Source: Quercus robur (taxonomy: Eukaryota > Streptophyta > Magnoliopsida > Fagales > Fagaceae). Taken from it: DNA of 64,000 nucleotides. The stretch lies in assembly GCF_932294415.1 (NCBI RefSeq), contig NC_065541.1, positions 52,926,290 to 52,990,289 on the forward strand, in the 5' to 3' direction. The notes below the pieces were generated by a model, which ran no database searches, had not been told where the DNA came from, and saw only the letters and a program-made list of their open reading frames with translations. Shown here one piece after another: positions 1-11,502 of this stretch; position 1 is the first letter of the stretch, and every line of letters begins with the position of its first letter. A program made the position numbers and the translations under genes.

Positions 1-640
1 TAGCTGCCCTTCACTATTCAAGCCTACAAGGTTTGTCAAATCACGCAAAGATCTCATTAGATTCATTGATTAACAACTGACCACTTCTCTAATATTTTTT
101 TTATTAAAAAAAATCATGGATAAAGTTGTATACTAGACTTGTAATTTAGCTTCTTTATGTTAATAATGGATTAGTAGTTGATACTAAAAAAATCTAGTGA
201 CACACCCAAATTTATAATATTTGTGATTGGTGTACATAACTACCTAATCAAATGACACTCAAGCAGAAGGCAATCCAATCCGAGCAATGGATAGGTCAAC
301 AATGTGTTTCTGCCTTTGAAACTAAATATGGAACCAAGTGTCAGTTTCCCATTTAGAATATCAAGTTCAATCGACATGTTTGAAAGCTTAAAGGGTCACT
401 CCACCCCTTAGCAACCCTTCACTATTCAAGCCTACAAGGTTTGTCAAATCACGCAAAGATCTCATTAGATTCATTGACTAACAACTCACTACTTCTCTAA
501 TTTTTTTTAATTAAAAAAAAAATCATGGATAAAGTTGTATACTAGACTCGTTATTTAGCTTATTTATGTTGATAATGGATTAATAGGTGATACTGAAAAA
601 ATCTAGAGACACACCCAAATTTATAATTGGTGTACATAAA
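1..640. repeat. Direct duplication, two ~230-bp copies about 408 bp apart
   Basis: Positions 1-240 and 409-640 are near-identical. Both carry the same phrase about catching in CTATTCAAGCCTACAAGG and both end near TTGGTGTACATAA. The later copy lacks about 10 bp near its end. The left copy begins at the window edge, so the true unit may be longer. No coding sense is seen. It looks like a segmental tandem duplication of non-coding DNA. Confidence 0.8.
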
Positions 641-645
641 TTTAT

Positions 646-1189
646 TTTTTCAACAAGTACTCTTGGTAATTCTATAAAATATTATTTTAAGGCGAAGAAA
701 AGAGAGAGAAATAAAATAAAATATTTACCATCAATATTGCATGTTTTCTAGTATTTTAGGTGCTAAAATAGATTTAGCACCACCAATATAAATACTCTAA
801 TACACTCAAATTTGTTGTGAAATTGGATATATCCGTAGATTGACTAGTTGATACTTGGTGGTGATAGTCTATTAGAGGTGGGACTGTGGGAGACTTAAAA
901 TTTGCATGCGGGCCCTCTATTCCAAGAAGGGGCTAAAAGCCTAAAACCATTCGGACCAAATCAAGATACCCTCGTACCCCCACCAAGTGGCGCCGCCAAA
1001 TAATGAAAAATAACAATACACTTTATACATTGAATATAAGAAGCGAGGGATGAATTCCCAATCTGCAAAAAGCCAAAAACTATAGACTAGTTACAGATGA
1101 TATCCTGCTATTTTGTAAATTCTCACGTTTGCATTGACTAGCCGCATAGTTATTTTCATATAAGAAATGTCATAAATAATTAAATTGTT
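646..1189. other. Intergenic, nothing recognised
   Basis: AT-rich sequence with no credible ORF, RNA gene or repeat boundary that I can see. Confidence 0.4.
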
Positions 1190-2350
1190 TAATTATATAA
1201 GACTATTTATAAATAAACTAATGAGATATTATCATAGTCCTTAAAATGGATTGTATGTGATTTATGTGATTTAGTCACAGAAAATATAAATCACAAATTC
1301 TTTGTAAACTCAAAACGTAGTTCATAATCGGTGATAAAATTAGGCATTTCATCTGCAAAGACTATAACACACCAACTAAGATGGTTTGTCTTGATCATAG
1401 AAGTGGAGACTTCTAGTTGATGTGTTGATGTGTTTTAAGTGTTAAGACATATTGAACTGGACCGCTGTGAGATTAATTATTTAATTAACAACTGTCACCT
1501 GAATAATTAATTTCACGACTTCTAATTTTATAGACTCTCAATCCTGAGAGGATAATGAACCCGATCATAAAATGTAGGTTACTTTGATATATCAGGAGTA
1601 GGATCTAATATTCACAGTCAAAACCTCAGTATGTTAGATAACTACAAGTAATGTTGAGGGAACACATATTCTCAAGATGGAATCCATAATCTCTTTTTAT
1701 AGAGACACGAAATATCTCATTGAGATAAGTTTAACAGGATCTGGTTATTCAGGGCGCCCACTTTAGTAAGGAATTATTAAAGTTTATATTTATTAAAATC
1801 GGATTTCAATAAATATGAATAACTAAAAGATTAAATCGGGTACTCAAGAATAAAATAGTAGTTTACAAAGTCACAGTTCATTATGACTTTGTTCACTATG
1901 AATATTCCTTAAAGGGGTCAAATGATATCATTAGAGTTTTTGGAAATAATTTATTAATAAAATCTAGAGTGCAATTAAATTTATATAGTGGTATTAAATA
2001 TAATTAATGGTAACTTTGGACTTGTCAAGAGTTGACAGATAAGCCCAAAACTCATTGGAACTAGAGTCTTATTTGTTCCCTTTGGTCTCATCTAAAGCCA
2101 CAATATGTCTTCTATATTAATGTATGTTTATTTAGCAATTCTTCAAAAACATACAATTATATAATGATAGGATCATTTTATGGACAAGGATATCATTATT
2201 TCATTAAGGAATGTTGAAAACGTGACGAAGAGTGGATCAAATCCAAATTGAAATTTTCCTACATAATAATATAGATGTTAAGATATGTTTTACGACCAAG
2301 TTTAGTTTTCCTTCAAATTAAATTGGGGGAGGTCGGGAGCCTGTTATGCA
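1190..2350. mobile_element. Possible decayed retrotransposon-derived stretch
   Basis: The texture of this stretch (no ORF, long non-repetitive segments such as the one near CTGGACCGCTGTGAGA) resembles untranslated or LTR sequence of plant LTR retrotransposons that I have seen repeatedly in tree genomes. No LTR ends, primer-binding site, polypurine tract or TSD were found. The call rests on general resemblance only. Confidence 0.25.
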
Positions 2351-2839
2351 AACGGTTTAAATGACTAGACTATTTGTTCAGATAACTCTTAAATTATTGT
2401 TGGTTATTAAATACATTGTTGGTCTTTAATATTTAGTTCATGAACAATTTTAGTCCCTAAAGTTTTAATGAAAGTGATCATTATAGTCACTAATTATACT
2501 AAAGAGTATAGACCTAATAAAATTTTGTAATAGTTTTCAAAAAAAAAATTTTGAGTAAAATTCATATATGAGAGTATCACTAACATTATTTTAGCATACA
2601 CCAATCACAAACTACTCTCACCTTAGCAGTTTTGAAAAATATTGTAAAACTTCTTGTGTTTTTAGACTTACTATTAAGTTTTGTGTGATCTAAGATCAAG
2701 CTTTTAGTCTATATATGTAATGATGGCTTGTCAATTTTTAGTTTGGCCACATTATTTAAGGAACTAAAAGCGGCCACTTTAAAAGCTAAAATTCCTCACA
2801 CCAAAAATATATTTAAATCCTTTAATATGTTGACTATGC

Positions 2840-2865
2840 CTATATATATATATATATATATATAT
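2840..2865. repeat. (TA)n microsatellite
   Basis: Uninterrupted TA dinucleotides. Sequence from about 2350 to 3460 otherwise shows nothing recognisable. Confidence 0.9.
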
Positions 2866-3463
2866 GTAATTACTTAAATCTTTTAACATGTTGACTATAA
2901 GCAAATTCTGAATTAAGCCGCCACTTAATAAATTGAAGAAAAAATTCCTCTAAAGTGGTTGGAAGGAAAATTATAGTATCATTTATTGAAAATTCAAGTT
3001 TGGTTCTTTGAATTTGGATATTAAAGAGCGAAGAAAAATATCTGTTTCACACATCTTCTTGCATACATCTTTTTACACACGCAAAAAATTATACTAAAAT
3101 TTTAGTGCAAATTTCGTTTATGTATAAAGTTGTATGCAATAAAACATGTGTAACAAACAAAACTCGAGAGTAAATAATGGTAACAACTAACAACTTACAA
3201 GGAAAAAGGAAGTAATTTACTAATTTATACCAATATTTGGAATTGTCTTAACACACGAAAACATGAGTCAAAAGGGATTGGAATTCTTCTCCCCACAGGA
3301 CTAGAAAATTCCACATCTCACACGCCAAAATTGACTTTCGATGCAGCTTCCACGCGCGCACCTACGATCATTCCGAAAAGTATTAGTAAAAGATTCTAGT
3401 AACCACAACTGAAACCACCTCTACTTTTCTGTCTTCTTTCTCTCAACCTTCCCTTCTTTCCTC

Positions 3464-3470
3464 TATAAAT
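3464..3470 (+). promoter_or_regulatory. TATA box of the C2-domain gene
   Basis: TATAAAT lies 104 bp before the ATG at 3574, with a CT-rich tract before it and an A/C-rich leader after it, which is the usual layout of a plant core promoter. Farther upstream, TTGACT at 3331-3336 matches a W-box core and a CACGCGCGCA stretch near 3351 contains CGCG. Both element types occur in stress-responsive promoters. Their function here is inferred. Confidence 0.6.
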
Positions 3471-3573
3471 AACACACCTTTCGCACCTTATCAATTTCAT
3501 CAAAACCTTTCAATTCCCAAAACTCACGAATATTACACCCCTCAGGTGCATTATTATTCATTCACGCTTAATT

Positions 3574-4092
3574 ATGGCAAGCCCGTTATTACGTACCCTT
3601 GAAATCACAGTGATATCTGGGGAAGACCTACGAAACGATCGAAGACCCATCAAGAAGAATGCTTTCGTTGTTGTACGAACCGATTCTTACAACTCTCGTA
3701 GGACAGATATGGATACTGACGGCGGGAGCTGTCCAAAGTGGAACCAAAAACTCGTGGTGGACATGTCAATGCATGCGCAGTTTATAACGTTGCAGGTTCA
3801 ATGCAAGACTTCGTTGGGCGATAAAACTGTGGGGACGGCAAGAATTCCGGTCTCAGATTTTGTTGGGGGGTACGTGCCCGAGAGTTATTTGCATTTTTTG
3901 AGTTACAGGTTGAGAGATCATAATGGCGAGAGGAATGGGATTGTGAATATCTCTGTGAGAGTTAAGGTCCCAGAATACGCATCGTGTTCGAGGACAGAGT
4001 TGGGAATTCCTTTGGGGATTTTGGGGCAGAGGAATTTTGGTGGTGGGATTGTGACTGGGGTTCCAGTTTCGTGTAACTATCCTGTAAAATAA
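3574..4092 (+). CDS. C2-domain protein, BON1-associated protein (BAP1/BAP2) type
   Basis: The single-exon protein has 172 aa. Residues 5 to about 130 form one C2 domain: it opens with the first strand LRTLEITVISGEDL, then KNAFVVVRTD, then CPKWNQKLVVDM and a later strand TVGTARIPVSDF. The remaining 40 residues form a short glycine-containing tail. Small stand-alone C2 proteins of this size and layout are the BAP family, which bind phospholipids, partner the copine BON1 at the plasma membrane and restrain defence and cell death. This start is the first ATG after the TATA box and leaves only a few residues before the first C2 strand. The gene has no neighbour of related function. Another small C2 protein (for example a SRC2-like one) is possible, but the lack of a Pro/Gly-rich tail argues against SRC2. 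Confidence 0.85.
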   Translation: MASPLLRTLEITVISGEDLRNDRRPIKKNAFVVVRTDSYNSRRTDMDTDGGSCPKWNQKLVVDMSMHAQFITLQVQCKTSLGDKTVGTARIPVSDFVGGYVPESYLHFLSYRLRDHNGERNGIVNISVRVKVPEYASCSRTELGIPLGILGQRNFGGGIVTGVPVSCNYPVK

Positions 4093-4700
4093 GGATTTGG
4101 TTCCAAAAACAAGGAAAAACACCTACAGTCCCATGTGTGATGTGTCTTCTATTGTTTGTCAAAATATTAATTGAATATATATACAATTTGTTAAAGAAAA
4201 ATTTGTTTAGAAGTTACAACTTTAAGTTGAGTTATATCTTAATTAAAGGTTTTTTATTTTTATTTTTTTAATGGACGAATAAGACATATTCAACAAAAAG
4301 AGTACTAAAAAAACTTAAAATCATTCAAAAACAAGCGGCTAAAGCTAAGCTAAGGAAGAAAGTAGAACTATTGTAGACCTACCTACAATTCTATAAACAA
4401 AAGTTCAATATCACATACACTTAAATCTTGTAACAAGTGATAATAAAAAGGTATATTATGTTTCGGATATAAGTATTTTATCTCTCACATTAGGTGAGTT
4501 TTCACTATGGAACCCACCTACAGTGAGAGAGAACTGTGAGACTCACCTGCTGTGAGAAAGAAGATACATATACCAGAAACATGATATAATTTTCTCGTGA
4601 CAATAGTTGCAATAACAAGTACAATTAAGTTTCCAAAATGGAATCAGCTGTGATTCTCCCAAAGTTGCAAAACTCTATTTTGAATCCAATTAACAACTCT
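4093..4700. other. 3' flank of the C2 gene
   Basis: AT-rich sequence that should hold the 3' UTR and polyadenylation region just after the stop. Nothing else is recognisable. Confidence 0.4.
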
Positions 4701-5650
4701 TCTACTTGTAGCCAATCAACTCCTTATATCAAACATCACTTCCTTGGGGAGAGTCCAATTGAGAGCTTAACTCTATGTCCATGGGAACCTCACGGTCCTC
4801 ACGCTGCGTCATTCCTTCTTTTATATGGCTAGCTATGGACTTGCTTTCTAAACCCCCTCTGCAACTAAGTTTGCTCACTGGCCAATTTGATTCATCAGCT
4901 ACCAATTTCTCTTCCATAATGGCACTTTTGCAGCACTTCCTTCAAAGAGTCTTCTAGTGTAGGGACATTCAAAGAGTAAATGGTCTCTGGTTTTTTTTTT
5001 TCTTTTTTTCTTTTTTTCTTTTCTTTCTATAACTTACATATACACAAGACCTGTCCATTGCAGCCCCTATTTTACAAGCCTCTCCCAATTGTTGTAAGTC
5101 TGCCTTTAACAGTCAACTAAGTACTAACATATGAAAGCACACGTTTAGGAATATGTTTCTTATACCAATCAGCTTCCATTAGCTGATAACTGGAAATTTT
5201 ATCTTATTCCTTTCCATGTATCAGTACAATTATACTTTCCATTAGCTGCAAGCAACCAAAACAGCTTCATCATTTCCCCCCTAATTGAACTTAATCTGCG
5301 CTAAATTTATATATCAGTTGTTCAGATCATGCAGGAGCTCATCTAGCTGACATAGTACCATCAAAATTTATGCCCAAATGTTTGGTACAAAGGCTCTTTT
5401 GAATGCTACGTACCAATCATGACACATATGGATTAGCTCTCTTTTCCCAGCCCTATATGTGCTAAGAGTAGCTTTAAACTATAGGATTATCTTACAAACC
5501 CAAAACTCCTTCCTCTAAATAGATACTACTAGATACACATTGATCAGCCAAGCAACTTAAATTAACCTACACTAATGCGCGTCTCTGCAGCTGGCATGTT
5601 CCAATATCCATGTGGTTTTCAAATCCCAAACCACCTTCGACATAAATTGG
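4700..5650 (-). mobile_element. Degenerate LINE (non-LTR retrotransposon) fragment
   Basis: Two pieces on the minus strand fit the end of a plant LINE reverse-transcriptase protein in the right order. At 5610-5641 the reading is VEGGLGFENH, like the EGGLGF(R/K)N motif. About 640 bp downstream, at 4946-4990, it is RDHLLFECPYTRRLF, like the zinc-binding region that follows reverse transcriptase (DHLFFECxFxxxxW). Frames are broken between and after them, so this is a relic. A polypyrimidine run at 4990-5022 interrupts it. Confidence 0.5.
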
Positions 5651-6180
5651 TAAGTAACTATAAGTACATAAAACAAAATGTAAAAATGTCAAATTTAAAA
5701 TTAATCTTTAACTAAAGACTTTAGACCCAAGATGACTGCCAATACTGAAAGCAAGGATGTGGACTCCATCCCTGTTGATGAACTTGTAGGCATAAATTCA
5801 AGAAACTTACATGATTGCAAGCTTATGATCTAGAAGATGTGGGAGTTATATGATGTAACTCTTTAAGTAATAGTCTCTTACGAGAACTAAGAACATATAT
5901 AACGAAAAAAAAATAATTTAAAACTTTTTTTTAATGGAAAAATTCTCCAATAACCAAATTTAAATTTGGTTTTTTGTTTAGGGGTCTGAATGATAGTTTT
6001 AAATTTAGAATCAATTCTCTAAATTAAAATTTTCACCAGATTAAAGATAATCAAAACTGATTGTATTGTTTCTAAACTACTTGATTCTATGACATGCCGA
6101 ATATACCTTCTCATTTAAAATTCATATCCGGCATAGAATTAGAGAACTAGTATGAAAAAAAGCTAACAAAGATCAAGCAC
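5651..6180. other. Intergenic upstream of tRNA-Gly
   Basis: No ORF or repeat boundary seen. CAA motifs just upstream of the tRNA (around 6167-6174) are common near plant tRNA transcription starts. Confidence 0.4.
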
Positions 6181-6251
6181 GCACCAGTGGTCTAGTGGTA
6201 GAATAGTACCCTGCCACGGTACAGACCCGGGTTCGATTCCCGGCTGGTGCA
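6181..6251 (+). tRNA. trnG-GCC: tRNA-Gly (anticodon GCC)
   Basis: The 71-nt gene folds as a complete cloverleaf. The acceptor strand GCACCAG pairs perfectly with CTGGTGC, followed by discriminator A. The anticodon GCC is at 6213-6215 in loop CTGCCAC. The internal pol III promoter is intact: an A box around TGGTCTAGTGGTA and a B box GGTTCGATTCC. No CCA is encoded and there is no intron, as for nuclear plant tRNA-Gly. It decodes GGC/GGU. Confidence 0.97.
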
Positions 6252-6255
6252 TTGA

Positions 6256-6260
6256 TTTTT
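6256..6260 (+). terminator. Pol III terminator of tRNA-Gly
   Basis: A run of five T residues begins 5 nt after the tRNA 3' end, the normal stop signal for RNA polymerase III. Confidence 0.75.
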
Positions 6261-6261
6261 G

Positions 6262-6885
6262 CGATGACAAAACCGGCGCCCATGTGATGTGTTAGGGTCA
6301 CACAGTGTTTTTCTTTATAATTTTATTTTTACTCTGTTTTTCATTGTAATTTTAAGGTATAAATAATCATATATAACTATATTTTAATCATCTTTCAGCA
6401 AATAAACTTTAGCAAAGGGACACAAAGCGTTGAAAATTTTACAACAAAACTGCCAATCATAATCATGTAGTTGTATAAATAATGTAATTCAAAATGGTAC
6501 TGCATTTTAGGTGCTTCAACTAAAACAAGTTGTTGTTACACTCATTTGATGCGATTGATGTAAACATCAAAATCAAATCAGTTGGCAATAACCCGTCTTT
6601 ACAATTGAGCTGCCTCGTTTGATCGAATTCATTGCACAAAGGATATAAATTTCGAAAAATAGTACTAGTTTAGGTGCCAATTCAATGAGCCACCAATCCA
6701 ACCATCCAAGCCAGTCCCAATTTAATAATATCGGTCTAATGTAAAGTCTAGACTCTTTTTTGATAAAAATTGCCGAGTTTGATGACATGATAAACTCCCC
6801 AACAATGAGATAGTTTGGTTCCTTAATTACTACACTATTAGATACTAGTTTTATCAATTTGGTCATAACAACAGTATGAGATACT
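6262..6885. other. Intergenic, nothing recognised
   Basis: AT-rich. Short minus-strand reading frames here have no recognisable domain and end in simple sequence. Confidence 0.4.
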
Positions 6886-6910
6886 TTATATATATATATA
6901 TATATATATA

Positions 6911-7070
6911 TGGCAGCCTAGTGTGCACGCAGTTTAGGTCATAGCAACCCATGTTGACAGGCAGCTAAGGCTATGGCATGCACGCTGCCCAGGCCTTGGC
7001 AACTCCACGTGGGCAGGCGGCCAAGGTCATGGCGTGCACGCTGCCTAGGCCATGGCATGCCATGAGGGCA
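6911..7070. repeat. GC-rich minisatellite, period about 55 bp
   Basis: Two full units (starting near 6944 and 6999) and a partial one before them share GGCATGCACGCTGCC-like cores, with an abrupt change from the AT-rich surroundings. The tract is full of CATGGC/GCCATG palindromes and directly abuts a (TA)n run at about 6887-6910. Confidence 0.7.
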
Positions 7071-7124
7071 TGGCATGCCTTAGGGACCCCTCGAAAGCCA
7101 TGGCAGCACCTGAGGGCACACTGA

Positions 7125-7375
7125 AAGAGAGAATAATGCTATTATACTAGTAACATAATATTTTTTACAATTTATTTCACTATTGTTGACATGATCTATT
7201 CTTATTAGTCTACATCATTTTTAACCCATATATGTGTGTACACGCATGCACTAAAAGAGAATAATACTATTATACTAGTAACATAATATATATATATATA
7301 TATATATATTTACAATTTATTTCACTACCATTGACACGATCTATTCTAATTGTTCTACATCATTTTTACTCATGT
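7125..7375. repeat. Direct duplication, ~115-bp unit, offset 129 bp
   Basis: GAGAATAATGCTATTATACT at about 7129 and its near-copy at 7258 start two parallel segments that stay alignable to the ATCATTTTTA block. The second copy has a (TA)n expansion at 7288-7310. Confidence 0.8.
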
Positions 7376-7865
7376 TCGTTTATATTACAATATTACTACT
7401 AAGTTCATTACTATTACAACATTATTAGCCAACTTTTATTATGTATTCCATCACAAAAAGTCATATCAATTAAAAAACACTAAGCCCTATACTTAATTTA
7501 TAAAAGTTTTTTTTAGAGATAATTACAGTATGCTGCTAACCCTACTACTTGAACATTTTCACCCCTAGACCCCCAAGTACTTTGTACTTGAGAATATGCC
7601 AATTCAGCTATAAGCCCTTACCTTATTAAAAAAAATTAAAAGCATGTCCACGTACATAATTTCCTAATACGCAGCAAACCTTATCATATATTTACTGGTT
7701 TATCTCTATATATTAAGAGAATTCAAAAAATTAGTTGACTTCAAAAAATGTCAAAAATACCTCTAATCTAATTAGATAATCCTTATTCTTAAAAATTAAA
7801 AAATAAAAATAAAAACTAGAGAAACTTTTTTCCTAAAAATTAGCACTCTCTATTTATAGAAAAAT

Positions 7866-8031
7866 GCTATGCCCACAACTTTTTCACAACAAATCTTATG
7901 TGGCAGGTTCTTACGAATTGTTATTAATTGGGTAGAAAAGTAATTTTAGTGGTAGATTCAAATTAAAACTAATAGCAACTAACTACCTATAATTTGTTGT
8001 AAAAAAGATGCAAAAATATTTTGGACGTAGC
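7866..8031. mobile_element. MITE-like element
   Basis: The ends are inverted and imperfect: GCTATGCCCACAA near the left and TTTTGGACGTAGC near the right, with ACAACAAAT-like inner arms. A relative with the same layout lies at 58222-58392. TSD not resolved. Confidence 0.5.
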
Positions 8032-8206
8032 TTCTCTCATTTAAATATATCTCACAAACATTTCATACATTTTTACCTAAAAACAACACACACTAAACCC
8101 AATAGTTACTCTATTTCAAATCTTAAATTTTAGTTTCTTAAAAATTTCTTCCTTCAAATTGAAAAATTACATTAAACTCAAAATAATAATAAAAAGAACC
8201 TCATCG

Positions 8207-9241
8207 TAGGGGTGTCAATTCGGGTTAGCGTGTCGGGTTCGTGTTGTGTCGAGGTAGGGGTATTCGACTAAATGGCTCAACCCTAACCCGACCCATTTAA
8301 TAATCGTGTCATGATCCTTCAACTCTAACCCGACCTGCTAATAAGACAGATTGACCTGACCCAACCCATTTGACACGCTTAATAAACGAGTCGTGTTGGG
8401 TTGACATGAATGTAACACAACTCATTTCAACCTGCATAATATTAAATATAACATCTATCTAGAAATAATTTTTTTTACATCTCAAAAAGTAGTGCATACA
8501 CTTCAAGTTTTCAACCTACATTCAAAATAATATAGTTCAACAAAAATATAACATTCATTTAGAAACAAGTTCTTTACACTCCAAAAGAAGTGCATACACT
8601 TCAACCCAAATTCAAAATAACAAATTTTAACAAAAATAAAATAACATAGTTCAACAAAAATATAATATGCTTGGAACTCGCCAAATGCTAAGTATCAATA
8701 TTCAAAAAAAAATTAAGCAAACAATAAACTAATCCTGCCTATGGCCACGATTATCATTCATAGATTCTTTGTTGATGCCCAAATTCATAACATTTTCCAC
8801 AAGTTCATCCAATTTCATTTGTGCAAGTTCTATGCCCAAAAAAACAAAAAAGTATTAGTAGTTCTAGGGTTTGCAAAGTTTCAATTTCCAATTATATCCC
8901 TTGTAAATTTTTATAATTACTCACTTTTCTTTTTGAATTTAAAATATATGTTGGATATAAAAAGTATTTGACAAATCTAAAATAAATAAATATTTATTTG
9001 TTATACGAGTTAAATGGGTTGTGTTAAATGGGTCATTTCGGGTTGACATATATAAATTAGCGTGTCAAACGTGTCTATTGCGGATTACGCGAGTTGACTC
9101 GCTTATGACACGTTTCTTATCTTGTCACTTTCGGGTCAACCCGTTTATGGCCCAAACCCATTAAGACCCAACCCTAACCCGAAAAAACCCGTGTCGGATT
9201 CGTGTCGTGTTTGCGGGTTGGGTCGAACATTGACAACCCTA
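8207..9241 (+). mobile_element. Non-autonomous hAT element, TAGGGGTGTCAA family, copy 1
   Basis: The 1,035-bp element starts with TAGGGGTGTCAA and ends with TTGACAACCCTA, and is flanked on both sides by the perfect 8-bp TSD CCTCATCG (8199-8206 and 9242-9249). An 8-bp TSD with such ends is diagnostic of the hAT superfamily. The interior has motifs near both ends rich in AACCCG/CGGGTT but no transposase ORF; its short frames are not conserved between copies. Close relatives are at 18022-18773 (inverted, shorter) and 53711-54740. Confidence 0.9.
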
Positions 9242-9275
9242 CCTCATCGTACATGCGCGTGTGTGATGAGGCTAG

Positions 9276-10012
9276 AATTTCTTATTCCTTTCAACAAAAA
9301 TTCCATTTAAATGCCTCGTTTTCCTTTTATGAAATGTCCCAAAATACTTGTCATCTTCTTTAAAAATTTGGATAATTATAGAAAACTCCTAAAATACCAT
9401 AAATATATACTCTTCCCTCTCACATAATTATGAGTTCCACTAATTAAATTCATGGCAGGACCTACAATTCATATGAAAGGAAGAAGTAGGCATTTATGTA
9501 CTCCCAGCGTATTCAATTATTTTCCTAAAAAATGTGAGTTTTTAAGTTTTCCATATATGCAAAACTCAAACACATTACCTTATCCTTGTGTACTATTCTT
9601 TAGATTCCTTTGTTAAAATCCAACCACGCGTCTACTTAGCAAAAAGAACTACACTGTGTTATAACTTAAAACACACGCTTTCTCTCTTAAAATTTAAAAC
9701 ACACGCTCATCAGAAAACTCATTAAAAATTAGAATTTGCAATGCGTTGAACTCCCACAATTCATCAGCCCCCCTTTTATCTCTTTGCTGATTTTGATCTT
9801 TCGATTCTTAAATTGCAATAAGTTAAGATCTCTTCATCCAGAAAATATCCAAAAGAGTGACAGCTTATTTATTTATTAAATTTTTTTCCTGATGTCCCAG
9901 TAGATAAAATCATAACTTTTCAAGCCTTATATGTTGCAGAGACCTATTAGGGGGTAACGATAGTGAACAGAGAAGGAAAGTGAAAGATCTGGTTTTGGTT
10001 TTGGTTTTGGCT
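9276..10012. other. Intergenic
   Basis: No gene seen. A short GGTTTT triplication lies near 9991-10009. Confidence 0.4.
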
Positions 10013-10271
10013 GATCTCAACATTTTTTATACTTAGTTTTGTTTCATTTAACCTCGTGCTCTTCTCGTAAAATGAGATCATGCCTTTTTTTTGTCTTCCA
10101 TGGTAGCCTCAAATCAATCAAAACAAAATTGATTTCTCTTAGATCTTAACACTTTTTATACTTAGTTTTGTTTCATTTAACCTCGTGCTCTTCTCGTAAA
10201 ATGAGATCATGCCTTTTTTTTTGTCTTCCATGGTAGCCTCAAATCAATCAAAACAAAATTGATTTTTCACT
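10013..10271. repeat. Recent tandem duplication, 129-bp unit
   Basis: Units 10013-10141 and 10142-10271 are nearly identical, differing by a handful of bases and a one-base change in a T-run. The unit carries no ORF. High identity implies a recent event. Confidence 0.92.
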
Positions 10272-10698
10272 ACCACTTCCGTCTTTGGAGAAGATAAACA
10301 AAGGTGTGGATGGTTAAAGATAGTGTAAGAGTAAAAGAAACACTACAAACATCTATTACATTTCTAATCTCTGAGAAATGGGTATTAGTTGGAGTGGAGA
10401 AGAGCTTTTTGCACAAAAATACCTCGAGTCCCATATTCTTCTTCAATCTCTGACAATCAACAGAAAAGCCCAACTTGATTTCTATTCAAAGAGGGCATTG
10501 GTGTGTGATTACTAACAAAGAAAGAAGGGGCACACTACTCTTGAGAGAGAGAGAAAGAGACAGAGAGAGTTCAACTAAAGTCTTTGGGTTTTCATGGGAA
10601 AGTGAGTATTTTAACGCGTTTACTCATTTAGTTAAATAGACCCATGGCTCAATATTAAAAAAGGAACCTAAATAACAATACACAAGGTATTGTGCCTA

Positions 10699-10872
10699 CC
10701 GCTGCACACCCTTGGTGCGATGATCACTTCACAATAATAAATGCTTATAAGGTGTTGTGGGGGGTGGGGGAGGAGGATGGGTCTGGGTTCAAGTCTCCAA
10801 GAGAGAACTTCATATATATATACACTTAGATTAGGCTAGAGTAGAAATTTTATCTTGTATAAAAAAAAAAAA
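10699..10872 (+). mobile_element. SINE, second family
   Basis: The element has a GGGTTCAAGTCTCC B-box-like motif, a 3' A-run at 10861-10872 and a 12-bp TSD GTATTGTGCCTA at 10687-10698 and 10873-10884. The B box, A tail and long TSD together define a tRNA-type SINE mobilised by LINE machinery. The A box is less clear. Confidence 0.8.
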
Positions 10873-10900
10873 GTATTGTGCCTAAGTTTTCACACACACC

Positions 10901-10924
10901 TATCTATCTATCTATCTATCTATC
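10901..10924. repeat. (TATC)n microsatellite
   Basis: Six tandem TATC units followed by a degenerate one and a TG-rich stretch. Confidence 0.9.
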
Positions 10925-11502
10925 CATCTGTGTGTGTGTTTGTGTGCATTTTTTAAAATAATTATATCAAGACATAGATTGAGATGATGAAAGTTTCTTA
11001 TTGGTCAATCTTAATTCCTTTTGACAAACAACTTTGATAAATGCCAACATATCCACGAACATAATTTCCTGACACGCAGCAAACCTCGATTCTCACCTGG
11101 TCCAAGTTCCTACTGGATGAAGCTCTAATGCTCAATCAGCAGCAGTATAGGAATTGAAACACATGCTACTGCAGGAAAGGTTCTGTAATAGTAAAAGGTT
11201 TTTCCTTTTCTTTTTCCTTTTTTCCCCCAGCATTTATAAGAAGTTCCAAAATATTTAGCATTACAACTCAAAAGAACTGTCATCTTTACAATTATCGTGG
11301 AAACATACTAGACTGTTTATACATAACATATATATAAAAACTCATATACACCAATACATAGAAGATACATTAGCAAGTAAGGTCACTTACAGCAAGTAAG
11401 GTCAAGGATGCGTAACAGCACGCCAAGTGTGCACGAGATACACGCACATGCTCATGCTATAAATGATGGATCTGATCAGCACTTGATTGAGAAGCTTGTT
11501 TT

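Larger units (their letters stand above)
7702..9275 (+). mobile_element. Candidate non-autonomous Helitron, interrupted by an hAT element
   Basis: The left end TCTCTATATATTAAGAGAAT directly after an A is a typical plant Helitron 5' end. At the right, CTAG (9272-9275) follows a potential hairpin whose outer stem is CCTCATC/GATGAGG. The base after CTAG is A, where T is expected. The hAT at 8207-9241 sits in the left stem of that hairpin. No Rep/helicase coding is present. This is a structural call without sequence confirmation. Confidence 0.4.

Noticed and set aside
8741-8971. 76-codon frame in hAT copy 1, with a 66-codon relative in copy 3
   Set aside because: The frame differs in reading and start between copies and looks like a chance open stretch of a non-coding element.
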